A stretch of 64,000 nt of DNA from Neocallimastix lanati (nom. inval.). Taxonomy: Eukaryota > Neocallimastigomycota > Neocallimastigomycetes > Neocallimastigales > Neocallimastigaceae. The DNA lies in the NCBI GenBank assembly GCA_016946835.1, contig JACVTC010000049.1:209501-273500 (forward strand). Direction: 5' to 3'. The position numbers and the translations under genes were made by a program. Shown here piece by piece: positions 31,336 through 44,611 of this stretch. Numbering within the stretch: position 1 is the stretch's first letter; each line of letters starts with the position of its first letter. The notes under the pieces were generated by a model. The model had not been told where the DNA came from. It did not search any database and saw only the letters and a list, made by a program, of their open reading frames with translations.

Positions 31336-33154
31336 TTTATATATTTATTTTCTAATATTTCCATTCAAAAAAAAGCTTTTATATTTTTTGATTCTTTATA
31401 TTCTCTTTGTATTGTAATATTAATAAAATTCTATATAACAATGAAATATTTTGAAGTAAAATCCTTGGTATTTATATTGTTTTTTAAAAATAAAATTAAA
31501 TAAAATTAAATAAAATTTTAATAATTATTTAAAAATTTTTATATTTTAATACAAATAATAACTATTAATTTCATTATTAAATATGAATATTAAATTTGAA
31601 TAAATTAAAAATATCAAATATTATTAATAAAAAAATTAAATAAAATATATATCTTTTAAATATCTTATTAATAATTAATATATTATAAAAATTTTACAAC
31701 TAATTTTTACTTAATAATAATATTTGTAATTTTAAATAATATTAACTACTAAAAATAATTATTACTGGAAAAATTATGGTTACATGTTATTATTATATAT
31801 ATATATAAAAATTATTTATAATTGTTTATATTAATTTTTATAAATAAATTTAATGTTACACAAATAAAAACAATCTGTAAAATTTTAAATTTTTTTTTTT
31901 TTTTTTTATTTATAATATTATGATAATTTTACAAATAAATCAATAATCCTTTTTTTATTTTATTATTATACATATTTCATTATGTAATAATATTGAAACA
32001 ATATTGAAGGATTTAAGTATTTTTTATTCCGATATCTGTCCGAAATGTTATTTAATATTTTTAATTGAAGATACTATTTAAATTTCATAATTATTTTAAT
32101 TACTATATTTCTTTTCAATTAGTTTTTTAAAAGTATGTATATAATTTTCAATGAATATTTTATTAATAATAAATGTTTAATAATTGAAAAATTATGAAAT
32201 AATCCATATTTTTATATTTATAATTTTTAATAACAAAATTAATAATATATATTATGAATTAAAATAATGATTTTCTTATAAATTATATATATATATATAC
32301 ATATTTAAAAAATTTAGAATATAATATATATATAAATAAAAAAATTATTAAATAATATATTATAATAATAAATTATTTATTATAAAATTCTTAATTTTCA
32401 TATAATAATAAAAAGATTGTTTAAAAATTTTTTTTTCAAATCTAATAACTATAAAAATAATTAAAACTTAAATTTAAATAATGAGCAAAAATATTTAATA
32501 TTTGATATATTTTATTTTTTACAATTCATAAACATATAATGAAAATTATATAAAAAAAAATTTTTTTTTAATTAAAATTTTGTAATTACTATTTAATTAT
32601 GATCTATCATTAATTAACATAACTTTTAGTAAATTTTTGTTATCATAAAAATGATAACTCTTTAATAAATCCTTTCTTTTTTTATTAATAATTAAAAATT
32701 AAATTGATAAACAAACAAACAAACAAACATGCAATTTTGAATTAATAATGAAATAACGGATTAAAAAATATTTTATTTATATTATTTTTAATTTTAAATT
32801 TATTTTAAAATTATTTTTAAAATTATTTTTAAAATAATAATAATAAAAATTCTAAAATAAGTATATAATTTATAAAATAAATATTTAATATTATAAATAA
32901 AATTTTAATGATTAAATTTATATTATAACATGTATTATTTATTTATAATTTTTCATTGAAATATAGATTTTGAAAAGGTATAAATATCAAGTTATTTTTC
33001 TTTTTGGATTGTAATTAATTTTTTTAATTATAAAACAAAAAGGAAAATAAAAATAAAAATCAAGGAAAAAAAAAAAAAAAAAAACTAAAACAGTATATTA
33101 AATAGAATATATTTATTATAATTTTTATTGAATAATTACTATAAAATATATAAA
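31336..33154. other. Spacer between divergent peroxidase copies 2 and 3
   Basis: About 1.8 kb of AT-rich DNA without genes. It is present again, in inverted orientation, between copies 4 and 5 (36163-37939); the flank next to copy 2 matches the one next to copy 5, and the flank next to copy 3 matches the one next to copy 4. It must hold both divergent promoters. Confidence 0.8.
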
Positions 33155-33703
33155 ATGAGTATTTACGATATTAAAGTTCAAAATAGAAAAGGTGAAGAAT
33201 TCGCTTTAGCCGAATTAAAGGATAAAGTATTAATCATTGTTAATACTGCTACCGGTTGTGGTTTTACTCCTCAATATGAAGGTTTAGAAAAATTATATAA
33301 AAAGTATCATGATAAAGGATTAGAAATTTTAGATTTTCCTTGTAATCAATTTGGACATGAAGCGCCAGGTAATGATGATGAAATTCATCAATTTTGTACT
33401 CTTAAATATAATACTACTTTTGATCAATTCAAAAAGATTGATGTTAATGGAGAAAATGCTTCACCATTATATCAATATTTAAAAGGACAAATTCAAAATG
33501 ATGAAATTAATGGAACTAAAAATAAATTAGCAATGAAAGGTGTTGAAGTTCTTAGTACCACATGTAAAAAGCCAGGAGATATTAAATGGAATTTCACTAA
33601 ATTTTTAATTGATAAAGAAGGTAAAGTTATTGGAAGATATTCACCCACTATTAAACCAGAAGAAATGGAACCCAAAATTAAAGAATTATTAAGCATAAAT
33701 TAA
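33155..33703 (+). CDS. Glutathione peroxidase copy 3 (Cys type)
   Basis: 182 residues, differing from copy 2 at only a few positions (Lys46, Lys54, C-terminal LSIN). All four tetrad residues (Cys35, Gln65, Trp145, Asn146) and Cys81 are intact. The start is the ATG at 33155, because MSIYDIK is shared by all intact copies; an in-frame TTG 27 bases upstream would only add an unconserved leader. The 5' flank is nearly the same as that of copy 4, while the 3' flank is closest to that of copy 2, so the two sides of the gene have different histories. Confidence 0.93.
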   Translation: MSIYDIKVQNRKGEEFALAELKDKVLIIVNTATGCGFTPQYEGLEKLYKKYHDKGLEILDFPCNQFGHEAPGNDDEIHQFCTLKYNTTFDQFKKIDVNGENASPLYQYLKGQIQNDEINGTKNKLAMKGVEVLSTTCKKPGDIKWNFTKFLIDKEGKVIGRYSPTIKPEEMEPKIKELLSIN

Positions 33704-35613
33704 ATTAAATTAAATATAAAATGAATGCTAAATTTATTATATAGATAAATTTAGCTCTATACCAAATTAACTTTTATTATTTAGAAAAATAAAAATAATT
33801 AAAAATTGAAATGATTTTATTATATTTTAATTGATTTTATTATATTTTTAATAGTATTTATTTTATTAAAAAAATTTCATATTATAAATGTTTGCGTTTG
33901 TAATAATAATTAATATGTATAATATGTAAATTAGAATTACGAAATCATTTATTAATAAATAATAGAAAAAAAATTATTAATATTAAATAAAAATAAATAA
34001 AAGTAAATAAACAATTTTATTATATCTGCGTTTAATATTATATTATATTCATATAAATTGAGTAAAAAAATATTATTTAATTATACATTTTTTATTATAA
34101 TTAATTTTAAATAACGACAAATTATTAAAAAATTTTATTTTATTTTTTCTTTATTTTATTTTTAGAAAATTCATAATTTTTTCTTTTTAAATTTTATTTG
34201 CTATTATTATTACTTTTAATAATAAATAATTCTTAATGATCAGATTACTAATGATATTTTCATATTTAAAAAAAAAGAAACATTTTATTTAAAAAAATTA
34301 GGTTCAAAAAATTTTATTACAAAATGAAAAAATAAATTATATAACTTAGATTATAGTTAAAGTTTGTATATAATTCTTCTAAAACCTTTCATTTTAAATA
34401 GTATAAATCTTTATCAATGATGATATTTAATATATTAAAAAATAATAACTATATATATATTATATATTATATATTAAAAAATAAAAATAAATAAATTCAA
34501 AAAAAAAAAAAAAAAAATTGTCTTCATTTTTTCTATCGAATAAATATACTAATAACTTTAGGTAATAATATATATATTTAAAAAATAAAAAATTAAAAAA
34601 TTACAAAAAAAAAAAAAATAAAAAAATAAAAAAAAAAAAAATATTACTGACGTATTTATATAAGTATAAAATTTATTTCAATTTATTTCCATTAATTTTT
34701 TTTTCTTTTTGTTTTTTTATTTAATTTCAATATCAATGATATCCAAATAAAACATCAATTGCAAAGGTTTCATTTTTTCTTAATCTTATTCTTTAGTCTA
34801 TAATAGAAAATAAAACAATTGGTTTAATTGTAACAGATTTGTTGGAGTTAATAAAATAATGAAGATTGAATTAATTTACATAAATAGTGAAAGATTTTCT
34901 TATTGTTTTAATATATCATAATTAATATATTTTAAATATTTTATTAAATATTTTATTTTTCAGTTTTTTATTTATTATTATTTATATTTTTATAATTACT
35001 TAATTCAATAATCTATTTATATAAAACACTTTCTATAAAAAAAAAAAAAAAAACATAATTCAGTTCATTTATTTTTATATATAACATAATTTGTTTAAAT
35101 AATAATTTTTATTTATTAATTATTATTATCTTTTAAGAATAAATGTCGTATATTCTTAAATAACCTTTTTTAAAAAAAGTAATTGTATAGTGCAATGACT
35201 TTTAAATACATAACCCTAGAATTTAAATTTTAATTTTTATAAAATTTTTTTATTATTATCTTATAAGGATAGATGAATTACAATCTTCATTATTATTATT
35301 TGTATAAATTTTAAAAAATACAAGATGTGGTATATTTTTTAATGTTTGAAGATTTAAAAAATAAAAAATTATGAAAAGAATTTTTTATATTTTATATTAT
35401 TTTCAAAAAACTTTTAGTATTAAAGATTATTCATTTATTTTATAATATATTTAACTTTATTTCTATAAAAAACATGTATATAGTTTATATGATATATAGT
35501 TATATTTATTTTTATTATACATTTAGATTATTCATATATTTTATATTTAGTTTATATGGTATATAGATATAATTAATTATATATTTTAATTTTCATTTTA
35601 TATTAAATTTAAG
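33704..35613. other. Intergenic between the two divergent peroxidase pairs
   Basis: About 1.9 kb. The first 500 bp is the inverted counterpart of the flank left of copy 2. The rest is unique AT-rich DNA with poly-A runs (34500, 34603-34640, 35038-35054) and no coding frame. Confidence 0.65.
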
Positions 35614-36162
35614 TTAATTTATGCTTAATAATTCTTTAATTTTGGGTTCCATTTCTTCTGGTTTAATAGTGGGTGAATATCTTCCAATAACTTTACCTTC
35701 TTTATCAATTAAAAATTTCGTAAAATTCCATTTAATATCTCCTGGCTTTTTACATGTGGTACTAAGAACTTCAACTCCTTTCATATCTAATTTATTTTTA
35801 GTTCCATTAATTTCATCATTTTGAATTTGTCCTTTTAAATATTGATATAATGGTGAAGCATTTTCTCCATTAACATCAATCTTTTTGAATTGATCAAAAG
35901 TAGTATTATATTTAAGAGTACAGAATTGATGAATTTCATCATCATTACCTGGCGCTTCATGTCCAAATTGATTACAAGGAAAATCTAAAATTTCTAATCC
36001 TTTATCATGATACTTTTTATATAATTCTTCTAAACCTTCGTATTGAGGAGTAAAACCACAACCGGTAGCGGTATTAACAATGATTAATACTTTATCCTTT
36101 AATTCGGCTAAAGCGAATTCTTCCCCTTTTCTATTTTGAACTTTAATATCGTAAATACTCAT
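35614..36162 (-). CDS. Glutathione peroxidase copy 4 (Cys type)
   Basis: 182 residues, intronless, tetrad intact. It combines Glu46 (as copy 2) with Lys54 (as copy 3) and is the only copy with Asp126 (KLDMKG) instead of Ala. It ends LSIN. The 5' flank mirrors that of copy 3, while the 3' flank (TAACTTAAATTTAATATAAA) is almost identical to that of copy 5. A 5' flank segment with the TATTTAATATACTGTTT stretch is duplicated in tandem at about 36195-36285. Confidence 0.93.
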   Translation of the reverse strand: MSIYDIKVQNRKGEEFALAELKDKVLIIVNTATGCGFTPQYEGLEELYKKYHDKGLEILDFPCNQFGHEAPGNDDEIHQFCTLKYNTTFDQFKKIDVNGENASPLYQYLKGQIQNDEINGTKNKLDMKGVEVLSTTCKKPGDIKWNFTKFLIDKEGKVIGRYSPTIKPEEMEPKIKELLSIN

Positions 36163-37939
36163 TTTATATATTTTATAGTAATTATTCAATAAAAATTATA
36201 ATAAATATATTCTATTTAATATACTGTTTCAGTTAATATTTCAATAAAAATTATAATAAATATATTCTATTTAATATACTGTTTTAGTTTTTTTTTTTTT
36301 TTTTTCCTTGATTTTTATTTTTATTTTCTTTTTTGTTTTATAATTAAAAAATTAATTACAATCCAAAAAGAAAAATAACTTGATATTTATACCTTTTCAA
36401 AATCTATATTTCAATGAACAATTATAAATAAATAATACATGTTATGATATAAATTTAATCATTAAAATTTTATTTATAAAATTAAATATTTATTTTATAA
36501 ATTATATACTTATTTTAGAATTTTTATTATTAATATTTTAAAAATAATTTTAAAATAAATTAAAAATTAAAAATAATATAAATAAAATATTTTTTAATAT
36601 TTTAATTTTTCCATTTATCCAATATTTCATTATTAATTCAAAATTGCATGTTTGTTCGTTTGCTTATCAATTTAATTTTTAATTATTAATAAAAAAAGAA
36701 AGGATTTATTAAAGAGTTATTATTTTTATAATAACAAAAATTTACTAAAAGTTATGTTAATTAATGATAGATCATAATTAAATAGTAATTACAAAATTTT
36801 AATTAAAAAATTTTTTTTTTTAAAATTTTCATTATATGTTGAATTGTAAAAAATAAAATATATCAAATATTAAATATTTTTACTCATTATTTAAATTTAA
36901 GTTTTAATTATTTTTATAGTTATTAGATTTGAAAAAAAATGTTTAAACAATCTTTTTATTATTATATGAAAATTAAGAATTTTATAATATATAATTTATT
37001 ATTATAATATATTATTTAATTATTTTTATTTTTTTTTTTTTATTTATAATTATATTATATTATAAATTTTTTAAATTACATACTTTTAAAAAACTAATTG
37101 AAAAGAAATATAGTAATTAAAATAATTATGAAATTTAAATAGTATCTTCAATTAAAAATATTAAATAACATTTCGGACAGATATCGGAATAAAAAATACT
37201 TTAATCCTTCAATATTATTTCAATATTATTACATAATGAAATATGTATAATAATAAAATAAAAAAAGGATTATTGATTTATTTGTAAAATTATCATAATA
37301 TTATAAATAAAAAAAAAATTATAAATATTTTCATTTTAAAATTTTACAGGTAGTTTTTATTTGTGTAACATTAAATTTATTTATAAAAATTAATATAAAC
37401 AATTATAAATAATTTTTATATATATAATAATAACATATAACCATAATTTTTCCAGTAATAATTATTTTTAGTAGTTAATATTATTTAAAATTACAAATAT
37501 TTAATTATTAAGTAAAAATTGGTTGTAGAATTTTTATAATATATTAATTATTAATAAGATATTTAAAAGATATATATTTTATTTAATTTTTTTATTAGTA
37601 ATATTTGATATTATTAATTTATTCAAATTTAATATTCATATTTTATATATTCAAATTTAATATTCATGTTTAATAATGAAATTAATAGTTATTATTTGTA
37701 TTAAAATATAAAAATTTTTAAATAATTATTAAAATTTTATTTAATTTTATTTTTAAAAAACAATATAAATACCAAGGATTTTACTTCAAAATATTTCATT
37801 GTTATATAGAATTTTATTAATATTACAATACAAAGAAGATATAAAGAATTAAAAAATATAAAAGTTTTTTTTTGAAAGGAAATATTAAAAAATATAAAAG
37901 TTTTTTTTGAAAGGAAATATTAAAAAATAAATATATAAA
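36163..37939. other. Spacer between divergent peroxidase copies 4 and 5
   Basis: Inverted copy of the 31336-33154 spacer, with small insertions and deletions. A 40-bp block just upstream of copy 5 (about 37846-37924, AAAAATATAAAAGTTTTTTT) is tandemly repeated. No genes. Confidence 0.8.
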
Positions 37940-38488
37940 ATGAGTATTTACGATATTAAAGTTCAAAATAGAAAAGGGGAAGAATTCGCTTTAGCCGAAT
38001 TAAAGGATAAAGTATTAATTATTGTTAATACCGCTACCGGTTGTGGTTTTACTCCTCAATACGAAGGTTTAGAAAAATTATATAAAAAGTATCATGATAG
38101 GGGATTAGAAATTTTAGATTTTCCTTGTAATCAATTTGGTCATGAAGCGCCAGGTAATGATGATGAAATTCATCAATTTTGTACTCTTAAATATAATACT
38201 ACTTTTGATCAATTCAAAAAGATTGATGTTAATGGAGAAAATGCTTCACCATTATATCAATATTTAAAAGGACAAATTCAAAATGATGAAATTAATGGAA
38301 CTAAAAATAAATTAGCTATGAAAGGAGTTGAAGTTCTTAGTACCACATGTAAAAAGCCAGGAGATATTAAATGGAATTTCACTAAATTTTTAATTGATAA
38401 AGAAGGTAAAGTTATTGGAAGATATTCACCTACTATTAAACCAGAAGAAATGGAACCCAAAATTAAAGAATTATTAAGCATAAATTAA
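37940..38488 (+). CDS. Glutathione peroxidase copy 5 (Cys type)
   Basis: 182 residues, intronless, with tetrad Cys35, Gln65, Trp145 and Asn146 intact and Cys81 present. It has Lys46 (as copy 3) with Arg54 (as copy 2) and ends LSIN. The codon for Gly67 in FGHE is GGT as in copy 2, while copies 3 and 4 have GGA. With copies 2-4 it shows all four combinations at residues 46 and 54, the mark of exchange between copies. Confidence 0.93.
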   Translation: MSIYDIKVQNRKGEEFALAELKDKVLIIVNTATGCGFTPQYEGLEKLYKKYHDRGLEILDFPCNQFGHEAPGNDDEIHQFCTLKYNTTFDQFKKIDVNGENASPLYQYLKGQIQNDEINGTKNKLAMKGVEVLSTTCKKPGDIKWNFTKFLIDKEGKVIGRYSPTIKPEEMEPKIKELLSIN

Positions 38489-39854
38489 CTTAGATTTAAT
38501 ATAAAATGAAAATTAAAATATATAAAATGAATAATTATAACTATATCATATAAACTATATATAATTTTTACAGAATTAAAGTTTAATATATAAAACAAAT
38601 GAATAATCTTTAATATTAAAATTTTTATAAAAATTATTATAAAGTATAAAAATTTTTTTTATAAATTTATTTTTTTTTTAAATTATTATTATATTATTTA
38701 AATCATTAAATATTAAAAAATATACATAACAATAATTAAAAAATTAAATATTAAATAATGTAATTCATCTATCATTATAAAATAATAATAATAAAAAATT
38801 AATAAAAATTAAAATTTAAATGTTTTAATGTATAATTAAAAGTCGTACCCTAAAATGATTTTTTATATAAAAAGTGTACTTAAGATTGTAGGCCATTTAT
38901 ACTTAAAAGATAATGAAATTAAATAAATAAAAATTATTATTTAAAGGAATTAAATGAAGGTTGTAGAATTATGTAAGAACTTTAATGATAATATAAGTTA
39001 TAATTTAATTATTAATCAATTTATAATAAAAATTTTTTTATAATAATTTTTATTAATAAAATGTTATTTGTTTATAGTAACTGTTTTTATTATAAACTAA
39101 AATAAGCTATTAATTTTTTTTAATAATATGAACTAATTATTTTAATTATTTATATTTTTAAAATATATATAATTAAAAATATAACAAAATTATATCAATA
39201 TTTAATTTATTTATCCCTTAAAAATAAATAGATAAATGAATGAATAAATAAAAAGACTACTTACTTATTAGAGAGTTAAAATTACTGATATTATATATTT
39301 TAAATACTATTTTAATTTTTTTGAAATTATTTTATGTCTAATAATTGATACAGTTATCATATTACTATTATGAAATTTAAAATTAAATAATGGTATTTTT
39401 CTTATTCATTAATATTAATATATAAAACATATATATAATTAAATTTTTATTTCTACTTTATTCTATTTTTTTTTTTAATATCATCAATTTCGTCATTTTT
39501 TTTATTTGTTTAATGATTTAACTGTTGATATATAAATCTATTTTTTATTATATATATATACCGATTTCTTATATTTAATAATTCTAAATTATACATTAGA
39601 AATTAATATTTTATTAAATTATAAATAAAAATTGTTCTTTATATATATTAATTATTATTATAGACTTAAACATTAATAATATAAAATATTTTAAAAAAAT
39701 AAATACCCTTAAAAATATAATGAAATCATTGAAAATATATGAAATTATCTCAATTGATAATTATTTTTGTCTTAAAATTTATAATAAAAACAATTTTAAC
39801 TCTATGCCAAATTAACTATTATTTTTTAAACAATTATTTTATATTAAATTGAAC
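38489..39854. other. Intergenic, no gene seen
   Basis: AT-rich. The left part continues the 3' flank shared by copies 4 and 5. The right part (from about 39650) resembles the flank left of copy 2, including a shared GACTTAAACATTAATAAT, showing that the decayed copy 6 was duplicated together with its 3' side. Confidence 0.6.
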
Positions 39855-39962
39855 TCAATTTATGCTTAATAATTCTTTAATTTAGGGTTCCAATTCTTCT
39901 GATTTAATAGTGGGTGAATATATTCCAATATCTTTATCTTCTTTATTAAATAAAAATATATA
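39855..39962 (-). pseudogene. Glutathione peroxidase copy 6, 3'-end fragment
   Basis: Only the last 35 codons or so remain (minus strand, from the IDKEG region to KELLSIN). An in-frame TAA has replaced a Lys codon after EELEP, and the original stop reads TGA. The upstream part of the gene has been lost into unrelated AT-rich DNA. Confidence 0.85.
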
Positions 39963-41109
39963 TTTTTAGTATATTAATTTTAAAAATTTATTTTTATTAT
40001 GGATTAAATACTTAAAAGAAAAGAAAAAAAAAAAACTTTCAAATCTGTAGTTACGAATTGTTTTTCATAAAATTATTCATATTGGATAGTGTTTTCGTAA
40101 TAAATAATCATGATGATACTATATATATTATATAATAAAATAATAAATCTTTTTTAATCATTTTATTTTATATTTAATTAAATTTATTAATCTTTATTTT
40201 TTTTTCTTTGATGTAATATTATATTTGTTAAGTATTTGAATTTCCAATATATGCTAAGTTAATTTAAATTATAAAAATTAAGATTTTTGATATAAATGGT
40301 AAATTAATATTTAAAAAAAAAAAAAAAAAAAAAATTAAATTAAATTAAATTAAAAATTAAAAATGATTTATAATTCTTAATTTATGTTTATTTAATTAAT
40401 TATTTTAATTTTATTTTATTTTAATTTTTAGCTGTTTAGTTTTTGCTTAGCAATTATTATATATTTATATATTTTTATTTAGATTATATTGACTATAGAT
40501 TATTGTTTCTTTGATTTTTTAGCAATTAATTTTTTTACTTGACAATAATAATTTATACATTTTTATATATTGTATTGAGTATACTTCAATTATATTTTTG
40601 TTATTAATTGAAGTTGCCAGTACATAAATTTTATTAATGTATATACATATATAAAATGATTTAATTAAAATAATTATATTTATAATAGGAAGATGAACAT
40701 CATTAATACGTCACTGTCACATGAATTAAAATACTTTTTAGAGGGGGAGGTTGCATTACGCCAATTTTTTTCACGTGATATATATAAATTTGTGGCTATA
40801 GCTATATTATGCTACATAATATTATTTTATTGTATTATTTTGTTATTTCAATTTTTAAATTAATTATTAAGTGAATAATTAAATGAATCATATAATGGTT
40901 AGATTCTTTTATTTAAATGTTATTAAAAAAAAATAATAATTATGATGAAATTATTAATTATAGAGACGTATTTGAATATTTATTTAAACTGTGTAAACTT
41001 AATAAGCTTTATAAATTAAATTTTTGAATGACAGAATTCTGATTATTTCGTTTGGTTATTCTTCATTTTTTAATTATTTATTATAAAATAATATTTATAT
41101 TATATTATT

Positions 41110-42161
41110 TAAATCAGTTAAACAATCAAACCACAAATTAATAGTATTATTTCTATCACATTTAGTATCAATTAACTTGGTTTCAATATTTTTGTAGCGT
41201 TCAATTGAGACACTGATTTCATTATTTATTTATTGCTCTTTTTTTTATTTTCAAAATTCCTCTTATTTTTCTTTGATAATCATAATATGGCAAATGTTCA
41301 AGTTCATTTAATTTATCTATTAATTCATAATAAGATGGTATTACTGGAAATAAATTATTTAAATAACTATTGATTATGCAATTATAATATTATTGTTACA
41401 TGTATTAGCTTTTTTTTTAATTTTTTAAATAATTTATATGTTTCTTGTTCTTTATTTTGTAATATTGCAAAAAAAGTAGTGTAAAAACTATCTAATTCTT
41501 TAGCGTAAGTTCTTGTAATAAATATTTGATAACTAAATTTAGGGGCAATAAAAAATGTACCATCAACAAATATATCATCATTATATTCCCTAAATAATTT
41601 TACTTGAAAAGGAGATTGAAAAATTATTAAATTAATATTTTTTGAATATCATAAAATTTTCACCTCACTTTGTTTTATAATATTTAGATTCATTAGGAAT
41701 TTCAGTAAATGATGTTACATTGGATGGTAGTTTTTATTTAAATTTCTTGATATTTGGGATTTAATTGAATTATATTCTGGACATATAAATCTCATTTCTT
41801 TAGAAATTTTATTATAAAAAGGTTTTATTTTTATACCATAAGGAATTGAACTTTTTCAATTCCATCTTTAATTTTATGTTTCATTATAGATAGAGATATA
41901 TCGTATTCTTTTTCAGGATGATTATGTGACTATCATATTTTTTTTCAGGATGATTATGTGACTATCATATTTTAAGATTTCTTTCTTATTTAAAATAATA
42001 AAAGATTTACATTTATTTCTGTACATAAACTTTTGAATTATCTTTTCTTATATATGACTTTTCTTATATATGAAAAATTAAATTTATATTTTTTATTAAT
42101 AATAATTTATTTTTTTCCTTTGTTAGACTCACTTATATTCAATAATAAGATTTTTTTCCAT
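41110..42161 (-). pseudogene. MULE transposase with N-terminal FLYWCH-like zinc finger, decayed
   Basis: Read on the minus strand from MEKNLIIEYK. Blocks in order are CKSFIILNKKEILKYDSHNHP (zinc-finger end with His-x-His), KEMRFICPEYNSIKSQISRN, then the DDE-transposase core FREYNDDIFVDGTFFIAPKF followed by FAILQNKEQETYKLFKKL, and further down VIPSYYELIDKLNELEHL and KCDRNNTINLWFDCL. DGTF with the preceding acidic residues is the standard MULE signature holding the first catalytic Asp. The frame shifts several times and has stops, and a short segment at 41930-41975 is tandemly repeated. Related MULEs are common in gut fungi. Confidence 0.85.
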
Positions 42162-42321
42162 TTCTATATTTTTATAAATATTTTTTAATTAAATAATTAA
42201 AATTATTATATTAATTATCCAATATTATTCTAAATACTAATTTTGAAAAATTAGTTTTTCAATTATTTGTAAAAAAAAAAAAAAAAAAAATAAAGAATGC
42301 AATAGTAAGTACAAGTATACA

Positions 42322-44362
42322 AAATAAATAAAATAAAATAAAATAAAATAAAATAAAATAAAATAAAATAAAATAAAATAAAATAAAATAAAATAAAATA
42401 AAATAAAATAAAATAAAATAAAATAAAATAAAATAAAATAAAATAAAATAAAATAAAATAAAATAAAATAAAATAAAATAAAATAAAATAAAATAAAATA
42501 AAATAAAATAAAATAAAATAAAATAAATAAATAAAATAAAATAAAATAAAATAAATAAATAAAATAAAATAAATAAAATAAATAAAATAAAATAAAATAA
42601 AATAAAATAAAATAAAATAAAATAAAATAAAATAAAATAAATAAATAAAACAAAATAAAATAAATAGTAGAATATAAGTATAAAGTACAGATTGAATAAA
42701 ATAAAATAAAATAAAATAAAATAAAATAAAATAAAATAAAATAAAATAAAATAAAATAAAACAAAATAAAATAAATAGTAGAATATAAGTATAAAGTACA
42801 GATTGAATAAAATAAAATAAAATAAAATAAAATAAAATAAAATAAAATAAATAGTAGAATATAAGTATAAAGTACAGATTGAATAAAATAAAATAAAATA
42901 AAATAAATAGTAGAATATAAGTATAAAGTACAGATTGAATAAAATAAAATAAAATAAAATAAAATAAAATAAATAGTAGAATATAAGTATAAAGTACAGA
43001 TTGAATAAAATAAAATAAAATAAAATAAAATAAAATAAATAGTAGAATATAAGTATAAAGTACAGATTGAATAAAATAAAATAAAATAAAATAAATAGTA
43101 GAATATAAGTATAAAGTACAGATTGAATAAAATAAAATAAAATAAAATAAAATAAAATAAAATAAAATAAAATAAAATAAAATAAAATAAAATAAAATAA
43201 AATAAAATAAAATAAAATAAAATAAAATAAAATAAAATAAAATAAAATAAAATAAAATAAAATAAAATAAAATAAAATAAAATAAAATAAAATAAAATAA
43301 AATAAAATAAAATAAAATAAAATAAAATAAAATAAAATAAAATAAAATAAAACAAAATAAAATAAATAGTAGAATATAAGTATAAAGTACAGATTGAATA
43401 AAATAAAATAAAATAAAATAAAATAAATAGTAGAATATAAGTATAAAGTACAGATTGAATAAAATAAAATAAAATAAAATAAAATAAAATAAAATAAAAT
43501 AAAATAAAATAAAATAAAATAAAATAAAATATATAATAGAATATAAGTATAAAGTACAGATTGAATAAAATAAAATAAAATAAAATAAAATAAAATAAAA
43601 TAAAATAAAATAAAATAAAATAAAATAAATAGTAGAATATAAGTATAAAGTACAGATTGAATAAAATAAAATAAAATAAAATAAAATAAAATAAAATAAA
43701 ATAAAATAAAATAAAATAAATAGTAGAATATAAGTATAAAGTACAGATTGAATAAAATAAAATAAAATAAAATAAAATAAAATAAAATAAAATAAAATAA
43801 AATAAAATAAAATAAAATAAAATAAAATAAAATAAAATAAAATAAAATAAAATAAAATAAAATAAAATAAAATAAAACAAAACAAAATAAAATAAATAGT
43901 AGAATATAAGTATAAAGTACAGATTGAATAAAATAAAATAAAATAAAATAAAATAAAATAAATAGTAGAATATAAGTATAAAGTACAGATTGAATAAAAT
44001 AAAATAAAATAAAATAAAATATATAATAGAATATAAGTATAAAGTACAGATTGAATAAAATAAAATAAAATAAAATAAATAGTAGAATATAAGTATAAAA
44101 GTACAGATTGAATAAAATAAAATAAAATAAAATAAAATAAAATAAAATAAAATAAAATAAAATAAAATAAAATAAAATAAAATAAAATAAAATAAAATAA
44201 AATAAAATAAAATAAAATAAAATAAAATAAAATAAAATAAAATAAAATAAAATAAAATAAAATAAAATAAAATAAAATAAAATAAAATAAAATAAAATAA
44301 AATAAAATAAAATAAATATTGAATGTAATAATATAAAAGTACAAGTATATAAAATAAAATAA
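42322..44362. repeat. 2-kb AAAAT pentanucleotide satellite with interspersed 30-bp unit
   Basis: Long runs of (AAAAT)n are interrupted about 16 times by a nearly invariant 30-bp unit beginning TAGTAGAATATAAG and ending GTATAAAGTACAGATTG. Spacing between units varies in five-base steps, from about 50 to 270 bp. Two units have ATATAATAG instead of AAATAGTAG. The array is bordered by related sequences containing AAGTACAAGTATA at both ends. The two overlapping frames of about 700 codons on the minus strand are translations of the satellite, not genes. Confidence 0.97.
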
Positions 44363-44611
44363 AGTAACTATTTATCATTATTTTTTATTAAAGAATATTA
44401 AAGACAATTTATTTTTAAGAATAAAATGTTTTATTTAATTATATATGTTAGAAAGCAAAAAAAAATCATTTATATTTAATGAGATTATTAACAATCAATA
44501 ATATTGTTTTATATATTAAATTACATCATCAATTGAATACAATAAAAATGTAAAAAATTTTCATTTCTAAAATATTGATATGTAATATTCTTTAATAAAA
44601 AAAAAAATATT

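Noticed and set aside
33128-33154. Upstream TTG start adding nine residues to peroxidase copy 3 (and the same in copy 4)
   Set aside because: ATG at MSIYDIK is shared by all intact copies and the leader is not conserved in copies 2 and 5.
42237-44378. Two overlapping minus-strand frames of about 700 codons, rich in Phe, Ile, Leu and Tyr
   Set aside because: They are translations of the AAAAT satellite, which lacks stops on that strand; the composition is purely repeat-driven.
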